Assembly: GCF_007828035.1 (NCBI RefSeq)
Contig: NZ_VITV01000005.1
Coordinates: forward strand, 493,334 to 557,333
Direction of reading: 5' to 3'
Length of the DNA: 64,000 bases
Source: Nitrospirillum amazonense
Lineage (GTDB): Bacteria; Pseudomonadota; Alphaproteobacteria; Azospirillales; Azospirillaceae
In this document: positions 1-11,277 of the stretch, piece by piece
Position numbering within the stretch: position 1 is the first letter of the stretch
How the letters are laid out: each line of letters opens with the position of its first letter
Notes under the pieces: generated by a model
Database searches by the model: none
The model's input: the letters and a program-made list of their open reading frames with translations, nothing else
Told to the model about the DNA's origin: nothing
Made by a program: the position numbers and the translations under genes

Positions 1-335
1 CCGTCAGCCGCGAGATGGCGCAGACGGAACGCTACATCACCGTGCTGGCCACCGTCGGGTCCAACGCCCCCTTCGTCGGCCTGCTGGGTACGGTGTGGGG
101 CATCATGCACAGCTTCACCAGCATCGCGGCGGCCGGCAACACCAGCCTGGCGGTCGTGGCCCCCTCCATCGCCGAGGCGCTGTTCGCCACGGCCCTGGGC
201 CTGGTGGCGGCCATCCCGGCCAGCATCGCCTACAACAAGTTCTCTTCCGACATCGCCCGCTTCGGCGACCGGCTGGACTCATTCGTGACAGAATTCAGCG
301 CCATCCTGCAGCGCCACCTGGAAGAGCGGGGCTGA
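1..335 (+). CDS. tolQ: Tol-Pal system proton channel subunit TolQ (3' part)
   Basis: The 5' end lies outside the window; the reading frame is open from base 3. The visible 110 residues match the C-terminal part of the TolQ/ExbB/MotA family: a conserved stretch with GSNAPFVGLLGTVWGIM begins one membrane segment, followed by SIAEALFATALGLVAAIPA, the small-residue third transmembrane helix, and a short charged cytoplasmic tail. TolQ forms the inner-membrane proton channel with TolR and energises TolA during outer-membrane constriction at division. tolR starts 1 base after the stop, so the genes are cotranscribed. Family and position in a tolQRAB-pal cluster make the call secure; only the start is unknown. 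Confidence 0.95.
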   Translation, partial: VSREMAQTERYITVLATVGSNAPFVGLLGTVWGIMHSFTSIAAAGNTSLAVVAPSIAEALFATALGLVAAIPASIAYNKFSSDIARFGDRLDSFVTEFSAILQRHLEERG

Positions 336-336
336 C

Positions 337-786
337 ATGGGCGCGTCGCTATCGGGAAAGCAGTCCACCGGCCGGGGGCGGCGCCGCGCCCGGCCCATGG
401 CCGACATCAACGTGACGCCCATGGTGGACGTCATGCTGGTGCTGCTCATCATCTTCATGGTGACGGCACCCCTGCTGACCGTGGGCGTGCCGGTCGACCT
501 GCCCAAAAGCAAGGCCCCGGCCATCCCCGGCCAGGACGAGCCGCTGGTCGTATCCATCCGCGACAACGGCGACGTCTACCTCAACGAGACCAAGACGGAC
601 TTGACCGACCTGGTGCCGCGCCTGGAAGCCATCAGCCAGAACAACGCCGACGCGCGCATCTTCGTGCGAGGCGACAAGTCCCTGGCCTATGGCCGCATCG
701 TCGAGGTCATGGGGGCGATCAGCAGCGCCGGCTACAAGAAGGTGTCGCTGATCGCGCAATTGCCTGACACCCCGGCCCGTCGCTAG
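337..786 (+). CDS. tolR: Tol-Pal system protein TolR
   Basis: This 149-residue ExbD/TolR protein has a basic cytoplasmic N-terminus (RGRRRARP), the conserved MADINVTPMVDVMLVLLII segment, one transmembrane helix at about residues 29-50 and a periplasmic domain. Asp31 at the head of the helix corresponds to the proton-path aspartate of the family. TolR pairs with TolQ as the stator-like motor that uses the proton motive force to drive TolA. It starts directly after tolQ and ends 20 bases before tolA. Length and motif are normal. Confidence 0.95.
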   Translation: MGASLSGKQSTGRGRRRARPMADINVTPMVDVMLVLLIIFMVTAPLLTVGVPVDLPKSKAPAIPGQDEPLVVSIRDNGDVYLNETKTDLTDLVPRLEAISQNNADARIFVRGDKSLAYGRIVEVMGAISSAGYKKVSLIAQLPDTPARR

Positions 787-806
787 CAGGAAGCCAGACC
801 GATCCC

Positions 807-1763
807 ATGCGTCCGGCCATCATCTTTTCCGTCGTCCTGCACGTCGCGCTGCTGCTGCTGGCGATCCTTGGCCTGCCTTTGCTGAAAAGCGAACCGCTGG
901 TCATGTCGGAGCCTGTGGCGGTGGAGATGGACATCAGCGAGCTGACCAACACCTCGGTCAAGCCGCCGGAAACCCCGCAGCCGCCGGCGCCCAAGGCGCC
1001 CGAGCCGCAGCCCGACCCGACCCCGCCCACCCCGCCGCAGCAGCAGGCCGAGGCTGAGCCGACTCCGCCGCCGCCGGAAAAGGTGCCGGAGCAGCCGACC
1101 CCGCCCGAGCCGCCCAAGCCGGAACCGCCCAAGCCCGCGCCCACCCCGCCGCCCCCGCCGGAGCCCGAGGCCCTGCCCATCAAGAAGATGGAGGTGCCCA
1201 AGGTGGAAGAGCAGAAGACGGTGGAGCTGGAACAGCCCAAGCCCGTGCCGAAGCCGGAACCGAAGCCCGAGCCGCCCAAGCCGGAACCCAAGAAGCCTGA
1301 GCCGCCGAAGAAGGATACGCCGTCCCTGGACAGCATCCTGAAGAACGTGGACAAGCTGAAGGAAGACAAGCCCAAGGACACGGCGAAGGACACCCCGGCG
1401 AAAGACACGCCGAAGACACAGCAGACCTCGGTCGCTCAGCCTCAATCCGACCATCTTTCGGCGTCAGAACAGGATGCCCTGCGCTCGCAATTGGCGGGTT
1501 GCTGGGCAGTGCCGGCTGGCGGCAAGGATGTGGACAAGATGAGCGCCGACATTCGCGTCACCTTCGACAGTTCCATGCGCGTCACCAAGGTGGACTACGT
1601 GTCCGGCAACGGCTCGCTGTCCAACCCAACGTACCGCAGCTTCGTGGAAAGCACCCTCCGCGCGCTGCAGAAGGATCAGTGTTCGACCTTGCGCCTGCCC
1701 AAGGAAAAGTACGGCGGGGCCGGGTCCATCGTGTTCACGTTCAGCCCGAAGGACATGTTCTGA
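807..1763 (+). CDS. tolA: Tol-Pal system protein TolA (TonB-like energy transducer)
   Basis: A 318-residue protein with one N-terminal membrane anchor (about residues 4-26), a long Pro/Glu/Lys-rich periplasmic spacer (about residues 50-200, many [12 protein letters not shown] repeats) and a compact C-terminal domain (about residues 225-318) with one Cys pair, as in TolA/TonB C-terminal domains. It links the TolQR motor to TolB/Pal at the outer membrane. The spacer is proline-rich rather than the Ala/Lys-rich helix of E. coli TolA, which is common in alphaproteobacteria. The stop TGA shares its last base with the tolB ATG, giving translational coupling. Confidence 0.9.
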   Translation: MRPAIIFSVVLHVALLLLAILGLPLLKSEPLVMSEPVAVEMDISELTNTSVKPPETPQPPAPKAPEPQPDPTPPTPPQQQAEAEPTPPPPEKVPEQPTPPEPPKPEPPKPAPTPPPPPEPEALPIKKMEVPKVEEQKTVELEQPKPVPKPEPKPEPPKPEPKKPEPPKKDTPSLDSILKNVDKLKEDKPKDTAKDTPAKDTPKTQQTSVAQPQSDHLSASEQDALRSQLAGCWAVPAGGKDVDKMSADIRVTFDSSMRVTKVDYVSGNGSLSNPTYRSFVESTLRALQKDQCSTLRLPKEKYGGAGSIVFTFSPKDMF

Positions 1764-3097
1764 TGACCACGCGACAGACGCTAACCGCCTTACGGCGCGC
1801 CATCGCCCTGGCTGCCGTGATGATTATGGCGGTCGCGGTTCAGGCCAAGGCCGAGCTGCATCTCGATATCACCACGGGCAATGTCCAGCCGCTGCCCATC
1901 GCCGTCACCCAGTTCTATGGTGAGGCGGTGGGCGCGCAGATCGCCAACGTGGTCGAGGCCGACCTGGAACGCTCCGGCCTGTTCCGCCCGCTGGACCACC
2001 GCGCCTTCATCCAGACGCCGGACCAGCTGGCCAATGGGTTACCGCGCTATGGCGACTGGAAGGTCATCAACGCCCAGGCCCTGGTCAGCGGCACCGCCAG
2101 CGTGCAGCCCGACGGCCGCCTGAAGGTGGAATTCCGCCTGTTCGACGTGCTGGCGCAGCAGCAGCTGACCGGCCTGGCCTACTTCACCCAGCCCGACGGC
2201 TGGCGCCGTATCGCCCACATCATCGCCGACGCCATCTATAAGCGCATCACGGGCGAGGATGGCTACTTCGACACCCGCATCGTCTACATCGCCGAATCAG
2301 GTCCGGCGACGGCGCGGCAGAAGCGGCTGGCCATTATGGACCAGGATGGCGAGAACAACCTGTATTTGACCGATGGCCGGGTGCTGGTGTTAACGCCGCG
2401 TTTCTCGCCCACGGCTCAGGAAATTACATACCTGAGTTACTTCAACAACAGGCCTAGGGTGTACATCTTCAATGTGGACACCGGCCGGCAGGAAGTTTTG
2501 GGTGACTTCCCCGGCATGACCTTCGCCCCGCGTTTCTCGCCCGACGGCAACAAGGTCATCATGAGCCTGGCCCAGAACGGCAACACCGACATCTATCTGC
2601 TGGACCTGCGCACCCGCCGACAGACCCGCCTGACCGACAATCCGGCCATTGACACCGCGCCGTCTTTCTCGCCCGACGGAAGTAAAATTACTTTCGAATC
2701 TGATAGAGGCGGAAGTCAGCAGATCTATACAATGAATGCTGATGGCACGAATGTTCAGCGCATTACTTTCGGTGCCGGCAAGTATGGCACGCCGGTGTGG
2801 TCGCCCCGCGGTGACCTCATCGCCTTCACACGGATCAACGGTGGCCGGTTCTCAATCGGCGTGATCCGCCCCGACGGTTCCGGTGAGCGTGAGCTGAGCA
2901 CCGGTTACTTGGTTGAGGGCCCGACCTGGGCGCCCAACGGCCGTGTCCTGATGTATTTCAAGGAAAAGCCGACGGGTGAAGGCGGCCGTCAGCGCCAGGT
3001 CCGCCTCTACTCCATCGACCTCACCGGACGCAACGAACGGCAGATGCTGACGCCCACGGACGCCTCCGACCCCGCTTGGTCGCCCTTGATTCCGTGA
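1763..3097 (+). CDS. tolB: Tol-Pal system beta-propeller protein TolB
   Basis: A 444-residue periplasmic protein. The frame is open upstream to 1499, but the ATG at 1763 overlaps the tolA stop and begins a clear signal peptide (basic RR, then [18 protein letters not shown]), so it is chosen. After an N-terminal domain (about residues 30-160) come repeated propeller blades of the TolB type ([41 protein letters not shown]). TolB binds Pal and TolA. Two patches, about 2405-2480 and 2680-2775, use AGG, AGA, AGT, ATT and ACT codons that are rare in the rest of this GC-rich gene. Confidence 0.95.
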   Translation: MTTRQTLTALRRAIALAAVMIMAVAVQAKAELHLDITTGNVQPLPIAVTQFYGEAVGAQIANVVEADLERSGLFRPLDHRAFIQTPDQLANGLPRYGDWKVINAQALVSGTASVQPDGRLKVEFRLFDVLAQQQLTGLAYFTQPDGWRRIAHIIADAIYKRITGEDGYFDTRIVYIAESGPATARQKRLAIMDQDGENNLYLTDGRVLVLTPRFSPTAQEITYLSYFNNRPRVYIFNVDTGRQEVLGDFPGMTFAPRFSPDGNKVIMSLAQNGNTDIYLLDLRTRRQTRLTDNPAIDTAPSFSPDGSKITFESDRGGSQQIYTMNADGTNVQRITFGAGKYGTPVWSPRGDLIAFTRINGGRFSIGVIRPDGSGERELSTGYLVEGPTWAPNGRVLMYFKEKPTGEGGRQRQVRLYSIDLTGRNERQMLTPTDASDPAWSPLIP

Positions 3098-3169
3098 TAA
3101 GCCCACAGTACTTTCGCAGCGCAAGAGCGACGTAAGACTTGTCGGTCTACAGAGACGGGAATAAGTGGC

Positions 3170-3199
3170 GGTGGCGGCTTGACAGCTGCCGCCGCCACC
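3170..3199 (+). other. GC-rich hairpin between tolB and pal
   Basis: GGTGGCGGC (3170-3178) pairs perfectly with GCCGCCACC (3191-3199) around a 12-base loop that contains TTGACA. No T-run follows, so it does not look like a simple terminator. It could be a partial terminator or attenuator after tolB, or the TTGACA in the loop could be the -35 of a pal promoter. The sequence does not decide which. Confidence 0.4.
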
Positions 3200-3271
3200 T
3201 CACTTCAATCGAGATCGCGGTCGCGATAATAGCAATCCCACTTTAAAGTTGTCCGTAGGGGGTCTCAAACT

Positions 3272-3775
3272 ATGCGCATGAACTATCTGAGCCTGTGTGC
3301 TGCTCTGGCCCTGGTGGCCGCTTGCTCCTCCACCCCGGAGAAGAAGGCTGAAGTCGCCACCGGCGGTACCGCCACCACCACCACCACGCCGCCGGCCGCC
3401 AAGCCGACCGGCCCGGTCCCGGGTTCCAAGGAAGACTTCGTGGTCAACGTTGGTGACCGCGTGTTCTTCGGCTACGACAAGTTCGACCTGACCCCGGAAG
3501 CCACCGCGACCCTGGATAAGCAGGCCGCCTGGCTGAAGAAGTATGGCCAGGTCACCATCACGATCGAAGGCCACGCTGACGAGCGCGGCACCCGCGAGTA
3601 CAACCTCGCCCTGGGTGAGCGTCGCGCCAACGCCGTGAAGAACTACCTGACCGCCACCGGCGTCGACCTGGCCCGCGTGCAGGTGATCAGCTACGGCAAG
3701 GAGCGTCCCGCCGTCCTCGGTTCCAACGAGGCCGCCTGGGCGCAGAACCGTCGCGGCGTGACGGTCATCAACTAA
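3272..3775 (+). CDS. pal: Peptidoglycan-associated outer-membrane lipoprotein Pal
   Basis: A 167-residue lipoprotein. The N-terminus MRMNYLSLCAALALVAAC is a type II signal peptide with a lipobox ending at Cys18, then a Thr/Pro-rich linker to about residue 45 and a C-terminal OmpA-like peptidoglycan-binding domain with the family signature GHADERGTREYNLALGERRA. Pal anchors the outer membrane to peptidoglycan and binds TolB/TolA. A second ATG two codons downstream is possible, but the first gives a better basic N-region. A strong terminator follows. Confidence 0.96.
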   Translation: MRMNYLSLCAALALVAACSSTPEKKAEVATGGTATTTTTPPAAKPTGPVPGSKEDFVVNVGDRVFFGYDKFDLTPEATATLDKQAAWLKKYGQVTITIEGHADERGTREYNLALGERRANAVKNYLTATGVDLARVQVISYGKERPAVLGSNEAAWAQNRRGVTVIN

Positions 3776-3804
3776 GCTGCCCCATCCGGGTGGTTGGTTA
3801 AAAG

Positions 3805-3846
3805 GGCGCCGTTCGACCCCGTGGGGATCGAACGGCGCCTTTTTTC
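3805..3846 (+). terminator. Rho-independent terminator after pal
   Basis: The arms GGCGCCGTTCGACCCC (3805-3820) and its near-perfect complement (3823-3839, one bulged T) form a long GC-rich stem, followed by TTTTTT at 3840-3845. It separates the tol-pal genes from cpoB. Confidence 0.85.
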
Positions 3847-4041
3847 TTGGTGTCCGCTTTACTGTCCGCTTACTGGGCGAATAGTACTTTTGGCCAGAGT
3901 AATACTGCTTATGAGGTAAATGGGCCCGCGGACGCCCCTTCCGGGCGGGCGGGTCCCGCGCTAAGGTCGCGCTTGGCGGGCCGCCGGGCCCTTGCCAAGC
4001 TTGTCTTCCGTTCCCCGCTGATTCTTCCCCGGAACCGATCC

Positions 4042-5064
4042 ATGACGCCGTCGCTGTCGTCCCCGACCCTTTCCCCTTCCCACAACCGTGGCGGCCGCCG
4101 CTGGTGGCAGGGCGCTTCCCGTTGGATGGCGCTGTGCAGCATGGCCGCCCTGGTCGCCGTCCCGCTGCTCACGCCGGCGCCGGCCGGGGCGCAAAGCCGG
4201 GACATGCAGGATCTGCTGAACCGCCTGTCCCGCCTGGAGACGGACGTGCAGACCTTGTCGCGGGACGTTTACCGCAACGGCGTCAAGCCCTCGGGCCCCA
4301 TGACCGGCACCCCCGGTGGTGGCGGCTCGTCCGCGGCGGCGGAGATCGAGGTGCTGAAGCTGCAGATGGAAACCCAGACGCAGCAGCAGACCGGCAAGTA
4401 TGAGGAGCTGGCCTACCAGGTCAGCCAGATCAAGGAGCGGCTGGACAAGCTCTCGGCCGACATCGACCTGCGCCTGCAGAAGCTGGAGGACAAGGCCGGT
4501 ATCGGCCTGGGCGCCTCCACCGGTGGCGGCGATGCCGGCACCCCACCGTCATCCGACCTGAAGGGCGGCGGCAAGCCGCCGCTGCCCGGCACCGACACCG
4601 GCCCGGTGCCGCCCCCGGGCGGGGCCAAGGGCGGCGCCCCGGCCACGGCGCCCGCCGACTCCGGTGGCACCCTGCCGGCCGGCCCGGCGCAGGACCAGTA
4701 CGACTACGCCTTCAACCTGCTGCGCCAGGGCGACGCCCCCAACGCGGAAAAGGCCTTCACCCAATTCCTGAAACAGAACCCCGACAGCCCGCTGGCCTCC
4801 AACGCCCAGTACTGGCTGGGGGAGACCTTCTATATGCGCGGCAACTACAAGTCCGCCGCCGTGGCCTTCGGTGACGGCTACAAGAAGTACCCGAAGAGCA
4901 ACAAGGGCGCCGACTACCTGCTGAAGCTGGCGCTGTCCCTGGACGGCCTGGGCGACAAGGCCAGCGCCTGCGTGGTGCTGAAGCAGCTGGACGCCGACAA
5001 GGACGCCGCCCCCACGCTGAAGCGCCGGGGCGAGGACCAGAAGAACCGCCTGGGCTGCAAGTAA
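4042..5064 (+). CDS. cpoB: Cell division coordinator CpoB/YbgF (TPR protein)
   Basis: A 340-residue periplasmic protein. The frame is open back to 3847, but the ATG at 4042 begins a credible signal peptide (RRWWQGASRWMALCSMAALVAV, cleavage near Ala50). Then come a coiled coil of about 25-115 (LNRLSRLETDVQTL, and a second helix ending LQKLEDKAGIG), a Gly/Pro-rich linker and a C-terminal TPR domain (YDYAFNLLRQGDAPNAEKAF onward). CpoB trimerises through the coiled coil, binds TolA and couples Tol function with PBP1B-dependent peptidoglycan synthesis. Its place after pal is the usual one. Confidence 0.92.
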   Translation: MTPSLSSPTLSPSHNRGGRRWWQGASRWMALCSMAALVAVPLLTPAPAGAQSRDMQDLLNRLSRLETDVQTLSRDVYRNGVKPSGPMTGTPGGGGSSAAAEIEVLKLQMETQTQQQTGKYEELAYQVSQIKERLDKLSADIDLRLQKLEDKAGIGLGASTGGGDAGTPPSSDLKGGGKPPLPGTDTGPVPPPGGAKGGAPATAPADSGGTLPAGPAQDQYDYAFNLLRQGDAPNAEKAFTQFLKQNPDSPLASNAQYWLGETFYMRGNYKSAAVAFGDGYKKYPKSNKGADYLLKLALSLDGLGDKASACVVLKQLDADKDAAPTLKRRGEDQKNRLGCK

Positions 5065-5082
5065 GAGGGAAAGGGGGGCGCC

Positions 5083-6528
5083 ATGGGCGACGGCCGGGCG
5101 CCCCCCGCATCAATCATGGAGGCAGGCGAGTCGCGGGGCGTGGTGATCGACGACGCCCGGTTCGCGCACCTTTTGGCCCCATTGGGCCCGTTTGAGACCG
5201 CCCCCACCCTGGCCGTCGGCGTTTCAGGCGGCCGCGACAGTTTGGCGCTGACCCTGCTGGCCGACCGCTGGGCGCGCGCCCGGGGCGGCCGGGTCGAAGC
5301 CTTCACCGTGGACCACGCCCTGCGGCCGGAGTCGGCGGCGGAGGCGGCGCAGGTCGGCCGCTGGCTGGCGGCGCGGGACATTTCCCACACCATCCTCACC
5401 TGGACGGGCACCAAGCCCACCACCGGATTGCAGGCGGCGGCGCGCCAAGCCCGCTATGACCTGCTGGCCGCCGCCTGCCGGGCACACGGCATCCTGCACC
5501 TGTGCCTGGCCCACCATCGCGAGGATCAGGCGGAAACCGTGGCGCTGCGTCAGGCGGGCGGCAGCGGGGCGGACGGGCTGGCCGGCATGGCCGTCGCCCG
5601 CGCCCTGGCCGATGTGCGCCTGTTGCGCCCCCTGCTGACCGTCAGCCGCGCCGATCTTGGCGCGACCTGCCAGGCCTTCGGCCAGCCCTGGATCGACGAC
5701 CCTTCCAACCTTATGGAGCGTTATGCCCGGGGCCGGCTGCGGCGCCAGGGCGTGCCGCTGGGCGACCTGCTGGCCCAGGCGGCGCAGGCGGGCCAGGCGC
5801 GGGCGGCGTTGGAGTCCGGCCTGGCCGATGCCGTGGCCCGCCATGTGCTGCTGGCGCCCGAAGGCTATGCGGTCCTGGACGCGGATGCCCTGTGGACGCT
5901 GCCCCGGCCCGTGGCCCTGCGTCTGCTGGCCGGCCTGGCGGCGGCCGTGGGTGGCCAGCCCTACCTGCCGCCGGCGCAAGGGGCGGAGCGTCTGCTGGCG
6001 GCCTTGCCCGGCTTGTGGGGGCCCGGGGCCGGGGCTTTGGCGCTGACCCTGGCCGGCGCCCAGGCGCGGCGGCTGGGCGGTACCGGGGACCGGCGACGCT
6101 TGTTGTTGTTGCGCCAGGCGGGACGCATGGCGCCGCCGGTCCCGCTGACGGGTGCGGCCTGCCGCTGGGATGGGCGTTTCCAGGCGGTCGGGAACCGCGG
6201 GGAAGCTGGGTTGGCGCTGGGCGCCCTGGGCTCGGTGGAGGCGCGCCGGCTGGCGGCGCTGGATCTGCCGGCGCTTGTCCGGATTCCCAAGGCGGTTTGG
6301 CCCACCCTGCCGGCCCTGCGCCGGGACGGACTGTTGGTGGCGGTGCCACATTTGGCCTGGGCCGTGGAGCCGCTTTCGACGGGCGAGGGGATGCCGGCGG
6401 GGGGGCTAACCTTGCCCCGGCTGGCGTTCCGCCCGCTGTCGCCCCTGGCACCTCCCCCGTTTTTGCCGCCTATGGAGGCCGGCCTAGACGTGATGGCAGT
6501 TGTCTCAGACGCCCGCGTCATTATCTAA
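5083..6528 (+). CDS. tilS: tRNA(Ile2)-lysidine synthase TilS
   Basis: A 481-residue N-type ATP pyrophosphatase with the PP-loop SGGRDS at residues 48-53 and the downstream LAHHREDQAET segment conserved in TilS. TilS converts C34 of the CAU anticodon of tRNA-Ile2 to lysidine, so that the tRNA reads AUA and is charged with isoleucine. The ATG at 5083 has AAGGGGGG a few bases upstream; an in-frame ATG at 5116 is an alternative. The C-terminal 250 residues are Ala/Gly/Leu-rich and weakly conserved, as usual. It sits between cpoB and ftsH; a candidate substrate tRNA is encoded at 47423-47498. Confidence 0.93.
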   Translation: MGDGRAPPASIMEAGESRGVVIDDARFAHLLAPLGPFETAPTLAVGVSGGRDSLALTLLADRWARARGGRVEAFTVDHALRPESAAEAAQVGRWLAARDISHTILTWTGTKPTTGLQAAARQARYDLLAAACRAHGILHLCLAHHREDQAETVALRQAGGSGADGLAGMAVARALADVRLLRPLLTVSRADLGATCQAFGQPWIDDPSNLMERYARGRLRRQGVPLGDLLAQAAQAGQARAALESGLADAVARHVLLAPEGYAVLDADALWTLPRPVALRLLAGLAAAVGGQPYLPPAQGAERLLAALPGLWGPGAGALALTLAGAQARRLGGTGDRRRLLLLRQAGRMAPPVPLTGAACRWDGRFQAVGNRGEAGLALGALGSVEARRLAALDLPALVRIPKAVWPTLPALRRDGLLVAVPHLAWAVEPLSTGEGMPAGGLTLPRLAFRPLSPLAPPPFLPPMEAGLDVMAVVSDARVII

Positions 6529-6658
6529 TGGAAACGGTCCCGGTGGATATCCGCATGAAATGCGCGAAATCGGCCGGGCGGGCTGCGACCCCCGCCATTG
6601 AAACCGGCCATGCGGGCCGGGTGGCAGGGCGCGGTTGGTCGAGGAAAGGCTGAGAGAC

Positions 6659-8599
<1,941 letters not shown>

Positions 8600-8621
8600 C
8601 CCGGCCGCACCCCCTTCCCAG

Positions 8622-8660
8622 AACCCCCGGTCGCCCTCGCGCCCGGGGGTTTTGTTTTTT
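8622..8660 (+). terminator. Rho-independent terminator after ftsH
   Basis: AACCCCCGG (8622-8630) pairs with CCGGGGGTT (8643-8651), followed by a T-rich run to 8660 (TTTGTTTTTT). Confidence 0.85.
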
Positions 8661-8755
8661 CGGTGGCGCTCCGCCGTGGGGCAGGGCTGTCGCCAGGGCG
8701 GGTGACGCCGACGCGGGCGGGGGACTAGGATCGCGGCAACGCGTGAGAGGGTTTC

Positions 8756-9871
8756 ATGCCATCCGACCTGCCTTCCGTTTCGTTGGACCCGTGGGCTTCC
8801 GGCGCACCCGTTGCCGCCGAAGGCGTGTACCTGACCCCTGTGGGGCTGTTGTCCGGCTTGCATGCCCCCGATGGCCATCCGCTGGCGGGTACGGCCTTGT
8901 CCTTCACGCAGGTGGAGGTGGCAGTGCGGCGCCCTGATGCGGTTGCCCGCAAGGTGATGGAGCCGCGCGATTTGGTTGCCTGGGCCGCTACAGCCGGGGT
9001 GGGCGAGGCTGTCGGCCGGCGCCTGGCCGCCTTGTCAGCGCCGCGCCCGGCCTTTGCCGGCCTGGACCTTTCCCGGCCCTTGGTGATGGGCATCGTCAAC
9101 GTCACGCCCGACAGCTTCTCCGATGGAGGGGACTTCGCCGCCGCCGATGCCGCCATCGCGCACGGTCAGGCCTTGATGGCGGCCGGCGCCGACATCCTGG
9201 ACATTGGCGGTGAAAGCACGCGACCGGGCGCCGCCCCGGTGTCGCCGGAGGAGGAGGCCGCGCGGGTGGTGCCCGTCATCCGCGCGCTGGCGGCGGCGGG
9301 GGCGGTCATCTCCGTCGACACCCGCCACGCCCCGGTCATGGCGGCGGCACTGGATGCCGGCGCCCGCATCATCAATGACATCAGCGCGCTGGAGGGTGAT
9401 CCCGACAGCCTGGCCCTGGTGGCGGCGCGCGGCTGCCCGGTCGTGCTCATGCATATGCAGGGCGACCCCCGCACCATGCAGCTGGAACCGCGCTACGCCG
9501 ACGCCGCCCTGGATGTCATGGACTATCTGCTGGCGCGGGTGGAGGCGTGCGTGGCCGCCGGTATCCCCCGTGCACGCATCGCCGTCGATCCCGGCATCGG
9601 CTTCGGCAAGACGGTGGAGCATAATCTGGACATTCTGCGCCACACGGCGCTCTATCATGGCACCGGCTGCGCCCTGCTGGTGGGCCTGTCGCGCAAGCGA
9701 TTCCTGGCGGCCCTGTCGCGGGGGGAGGCGCCGAAGGACCGGGTGGCCGGATCGCTGGCCGCCGGCCTTGCCTGCCTGGACCGGGGCGCGCATATCCTGC
9801 GGGTGCATGATGTAGCCGAAACGGTGCAGGCGCGGGCCCTGTGGCAGGCGCTGAACGGCTTCGATATTTAG
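8756..9871 (+). CDS. folP: Dihydropteroate synthase
   Basis: A 371-residue TIM-barrel enzyme joining 6-hydroxymethyl-7,8-dihydropterin pyrophosphate to p-aminobenzoate in folate synthesis. Diagnostic motifs are VMGIVNVTPDSFSDGG, DILDIGGESTRPGA, ISVDTRHAPVM, NDISA, the HMQGDPRTMQ loop and DPGIGFGKTVEHN. The usual DHPS is about 280 residues; here the first ~100 residues (to LDLSRP) form an extra N-terminal region of unknown role, seen in other alphaproteobacterial FolP proteins. The ATG at 8756 is preceded by GAGAGGG. glmM starts 22 bases after the stop. Confidence 0.95.
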   Translation: MPSDLPSVSLDPWASGAPVAAEGVYLTPVGLLSGLHAPDGHPLAGTALSFTQVEVAVRRPDAVARKVMEPRDLVAWAATAGVGEAVGRRLAALSAPRPAFAGLDLSRPLVMGIVNVTPDSFSDGGDFAAADAAIAHGQALMAAGADILDIGGESTRPGAAPVSPEEEAARVVPVIRALAAAGAVISVDTRHAPVMAAALDAGARIINDISALEGDPDSLALVAARGCPVVLMHMQGDPRTMQLEPRYADAALDVMDYLLARVEACVAAGIPRARIAVDPGIGFGKTVEHNLDILRHTALYHGTGCALLVGLSRKRFLAALSRGEAPKDRVAGSLAAGLACLDRGAHILRVHDVAETVQARALWQALNGFDI

Positions 9872-9893
9872 ACTTCTGATGGCGTGAAAGACG

Positions 9894-11273
9894 ATGGCGC
9901 GTAAACTCTTTGGTACCGACGGCATCCGGGGCACGGCCAATACCGAGCCCATGACGGCGGAGACGGCCCTGAAGGTGGCCATGGCGGCCGCCCTGCAGTT
10001 CCGCCGCGGCAACCACCGCCACCTGGTGGTCATCGGCAAGGACACCCGCCTGTCGGGCTATATGCTGGAACCGGCGCTGGTGGCCGGCTTCGTCTCCATG
10101 GGCATGGACGTGACCCTGGTGGGCCCCATGCCCACGCCCGCGGTGGCCATGCTGACGCGGTCGTTGCGCGCCGACATGGGCGTCATGATCTCCGCCTCGC
10201 ACAATCCCTATTACGATAACGGCATCAAGCTGTTCGGGCCGGATGGCTACAAGCTGTCCGACGAGGTCGAGGCCGCCATCGAGGCGCGCATGGTGGAGGG
10301 CTTCGCCGGTGATCTGGCCGGCGCCAAGGATTTGGGCCGCGCCCAGCGCCTGGACGACGCCATCGGCCGCTATATCGAGCAGGCGAAGGCCACTTTCCCG
10401 CGCGGCCTTCGCCTGGATGGGCTGAAGATCGTGGTCGATTGCGCCAACGGCGCCGCCTACAAGGTGGCGCCCAAGGTGCTGTGGGAACTGGGGGCCGAGG
10501 TCATCCCGGTGGCGGTGGCGCCCGACGGCTTCAACATCAACAAGGAGTGCGGCGCCACGGCGCCCAAGGCCATGCGTGACGCCGTGGTGGCCCATGGCGC
10601 CCACTTGGGTATCGCCCTGGACGGCGACGCCGACCGGCTGATCCTGGCGGATGAGACCGGCACCCAGATCGACGGCGACCAGGTCATGGCCTTGATCGGC
10701 TGCGCCTGCGCCGATGCCGGCACCCTGCGCGGTGGCGGCGTGGTGGCCACGGTCATGTCCAACCTGGGCCTGGAATTGCACCTGAAGGGCCGGGGCCTGA
10801 GCCTGGCCCGCACGCCGGTGGGCGACCGCTATGTCGTGGAGCATATGCGTGAGCATGGCTACAACGTTGGCGGTGAGCAGTCCGGCCACATCGTCCTGTC
10901 CGACCACGGCACCACGGGCGACGGCTTGGTGGCGGCCCTGCAGGTGCTGGCCGTCATCCAGCAGTCGGGCAAGCCGGCGTCGGAGGTCCTGCGTGTCTTC
11001 CAGGCCCTGCCCCAGGTGCTGAAGAACGTGCGGTTCGAGCCGACGGGCGGCACCACGCCCCTGGCCGCCAGCGCCGTTCAGGACGCCATACGCGCCGGTG
11101 AAGCCCGGCTGGGCGGCACCGGTCGCGTCCTGATCCGCAAGTCGGGCACCGAGCCGCTGATCCGGGTCATGGCGGAGGGCGACGACCAGGGCCTGGTGAC
11201 GGCGGTAGTGGACGACATCGTCGCCGCCATCAAGGACGCCGCCCCGGCGCCCGCCTCCAAGGTCGCGGAATAA
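9894..11273 (+). CDS. glmM: Phosphoglucosamine mutase
   Basis: A 459-residue alpha-D-phosphohexomutase that converts glucosamine-6-phosphate to glucosamine-1-phosphate for UDP-GlcNAc, peptidoglycan and LPS synthesis. It starts with the family sequence [16 protein letters not shown], has the phosphoserine loop ISASHNP with the catalytic serine at residue 102, the metal-binding loop ALDGDADR, the sugar-binding GGEQSGHI and the C-terminal phosphate-binding [12 protein letters not shown]. The folP-glmM order is common in proteobacteria. thiD begins 4 bases after the stop. Confidence 0.97.
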   Translation: MARKLFGTDGIRGTANTEPMTAETALKVAMAAALQFRRGNHRHLVVIGKDTRLSGYMLEPALVAGFVSMGMDVTLVGPMPTPAVAMLTRSLRADMGVMISASHNPYYDNGIKLFGPDGYKLSDEVEAAIEARMVEGFAGDLAGAKDLGRAQRLDDAIGRYIEQAKATFPRGLRLDGLKIVVDCANGAAYKVAPKVLWELGAEVIPVAVAPDGFNINKECGATAPKAMRDAVVAHGAHLGIALDGDADRLILADETGTQIDGDQVMALIGCACADAGTLRGGGVVATVMSNLGLELHLKGRGLSLARTPVGDRYVVEHMREHGYNVGGEQSGHIVLSDHGTTGDGLVAALQVLAVIQQSGKPASEVLRVFQALPQVLKNVRFEPTGGTTPLAASAVQDAIRAGEARLGGTGRVLIRKSGTEPLIRVMAEGDDQGLVTAVVDDIVAAIKDAAPAPASKVAE

Positions 11274-11277
11274 AGCC

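Noticed and set aside
807..1763. Repetitive Pro/Glu/Lys coding sequence resembling a DNA repeat array
   Set aside because: It is the periplasmic spacer of TolA; the repeats are at the protein level and expected for the family.
5502..6653. Second plus-strand frame overlapping tilS
   Set aside because: Gly/Ala/Pro/Arg-rich frame-shifted shadow of tilS without motifs.
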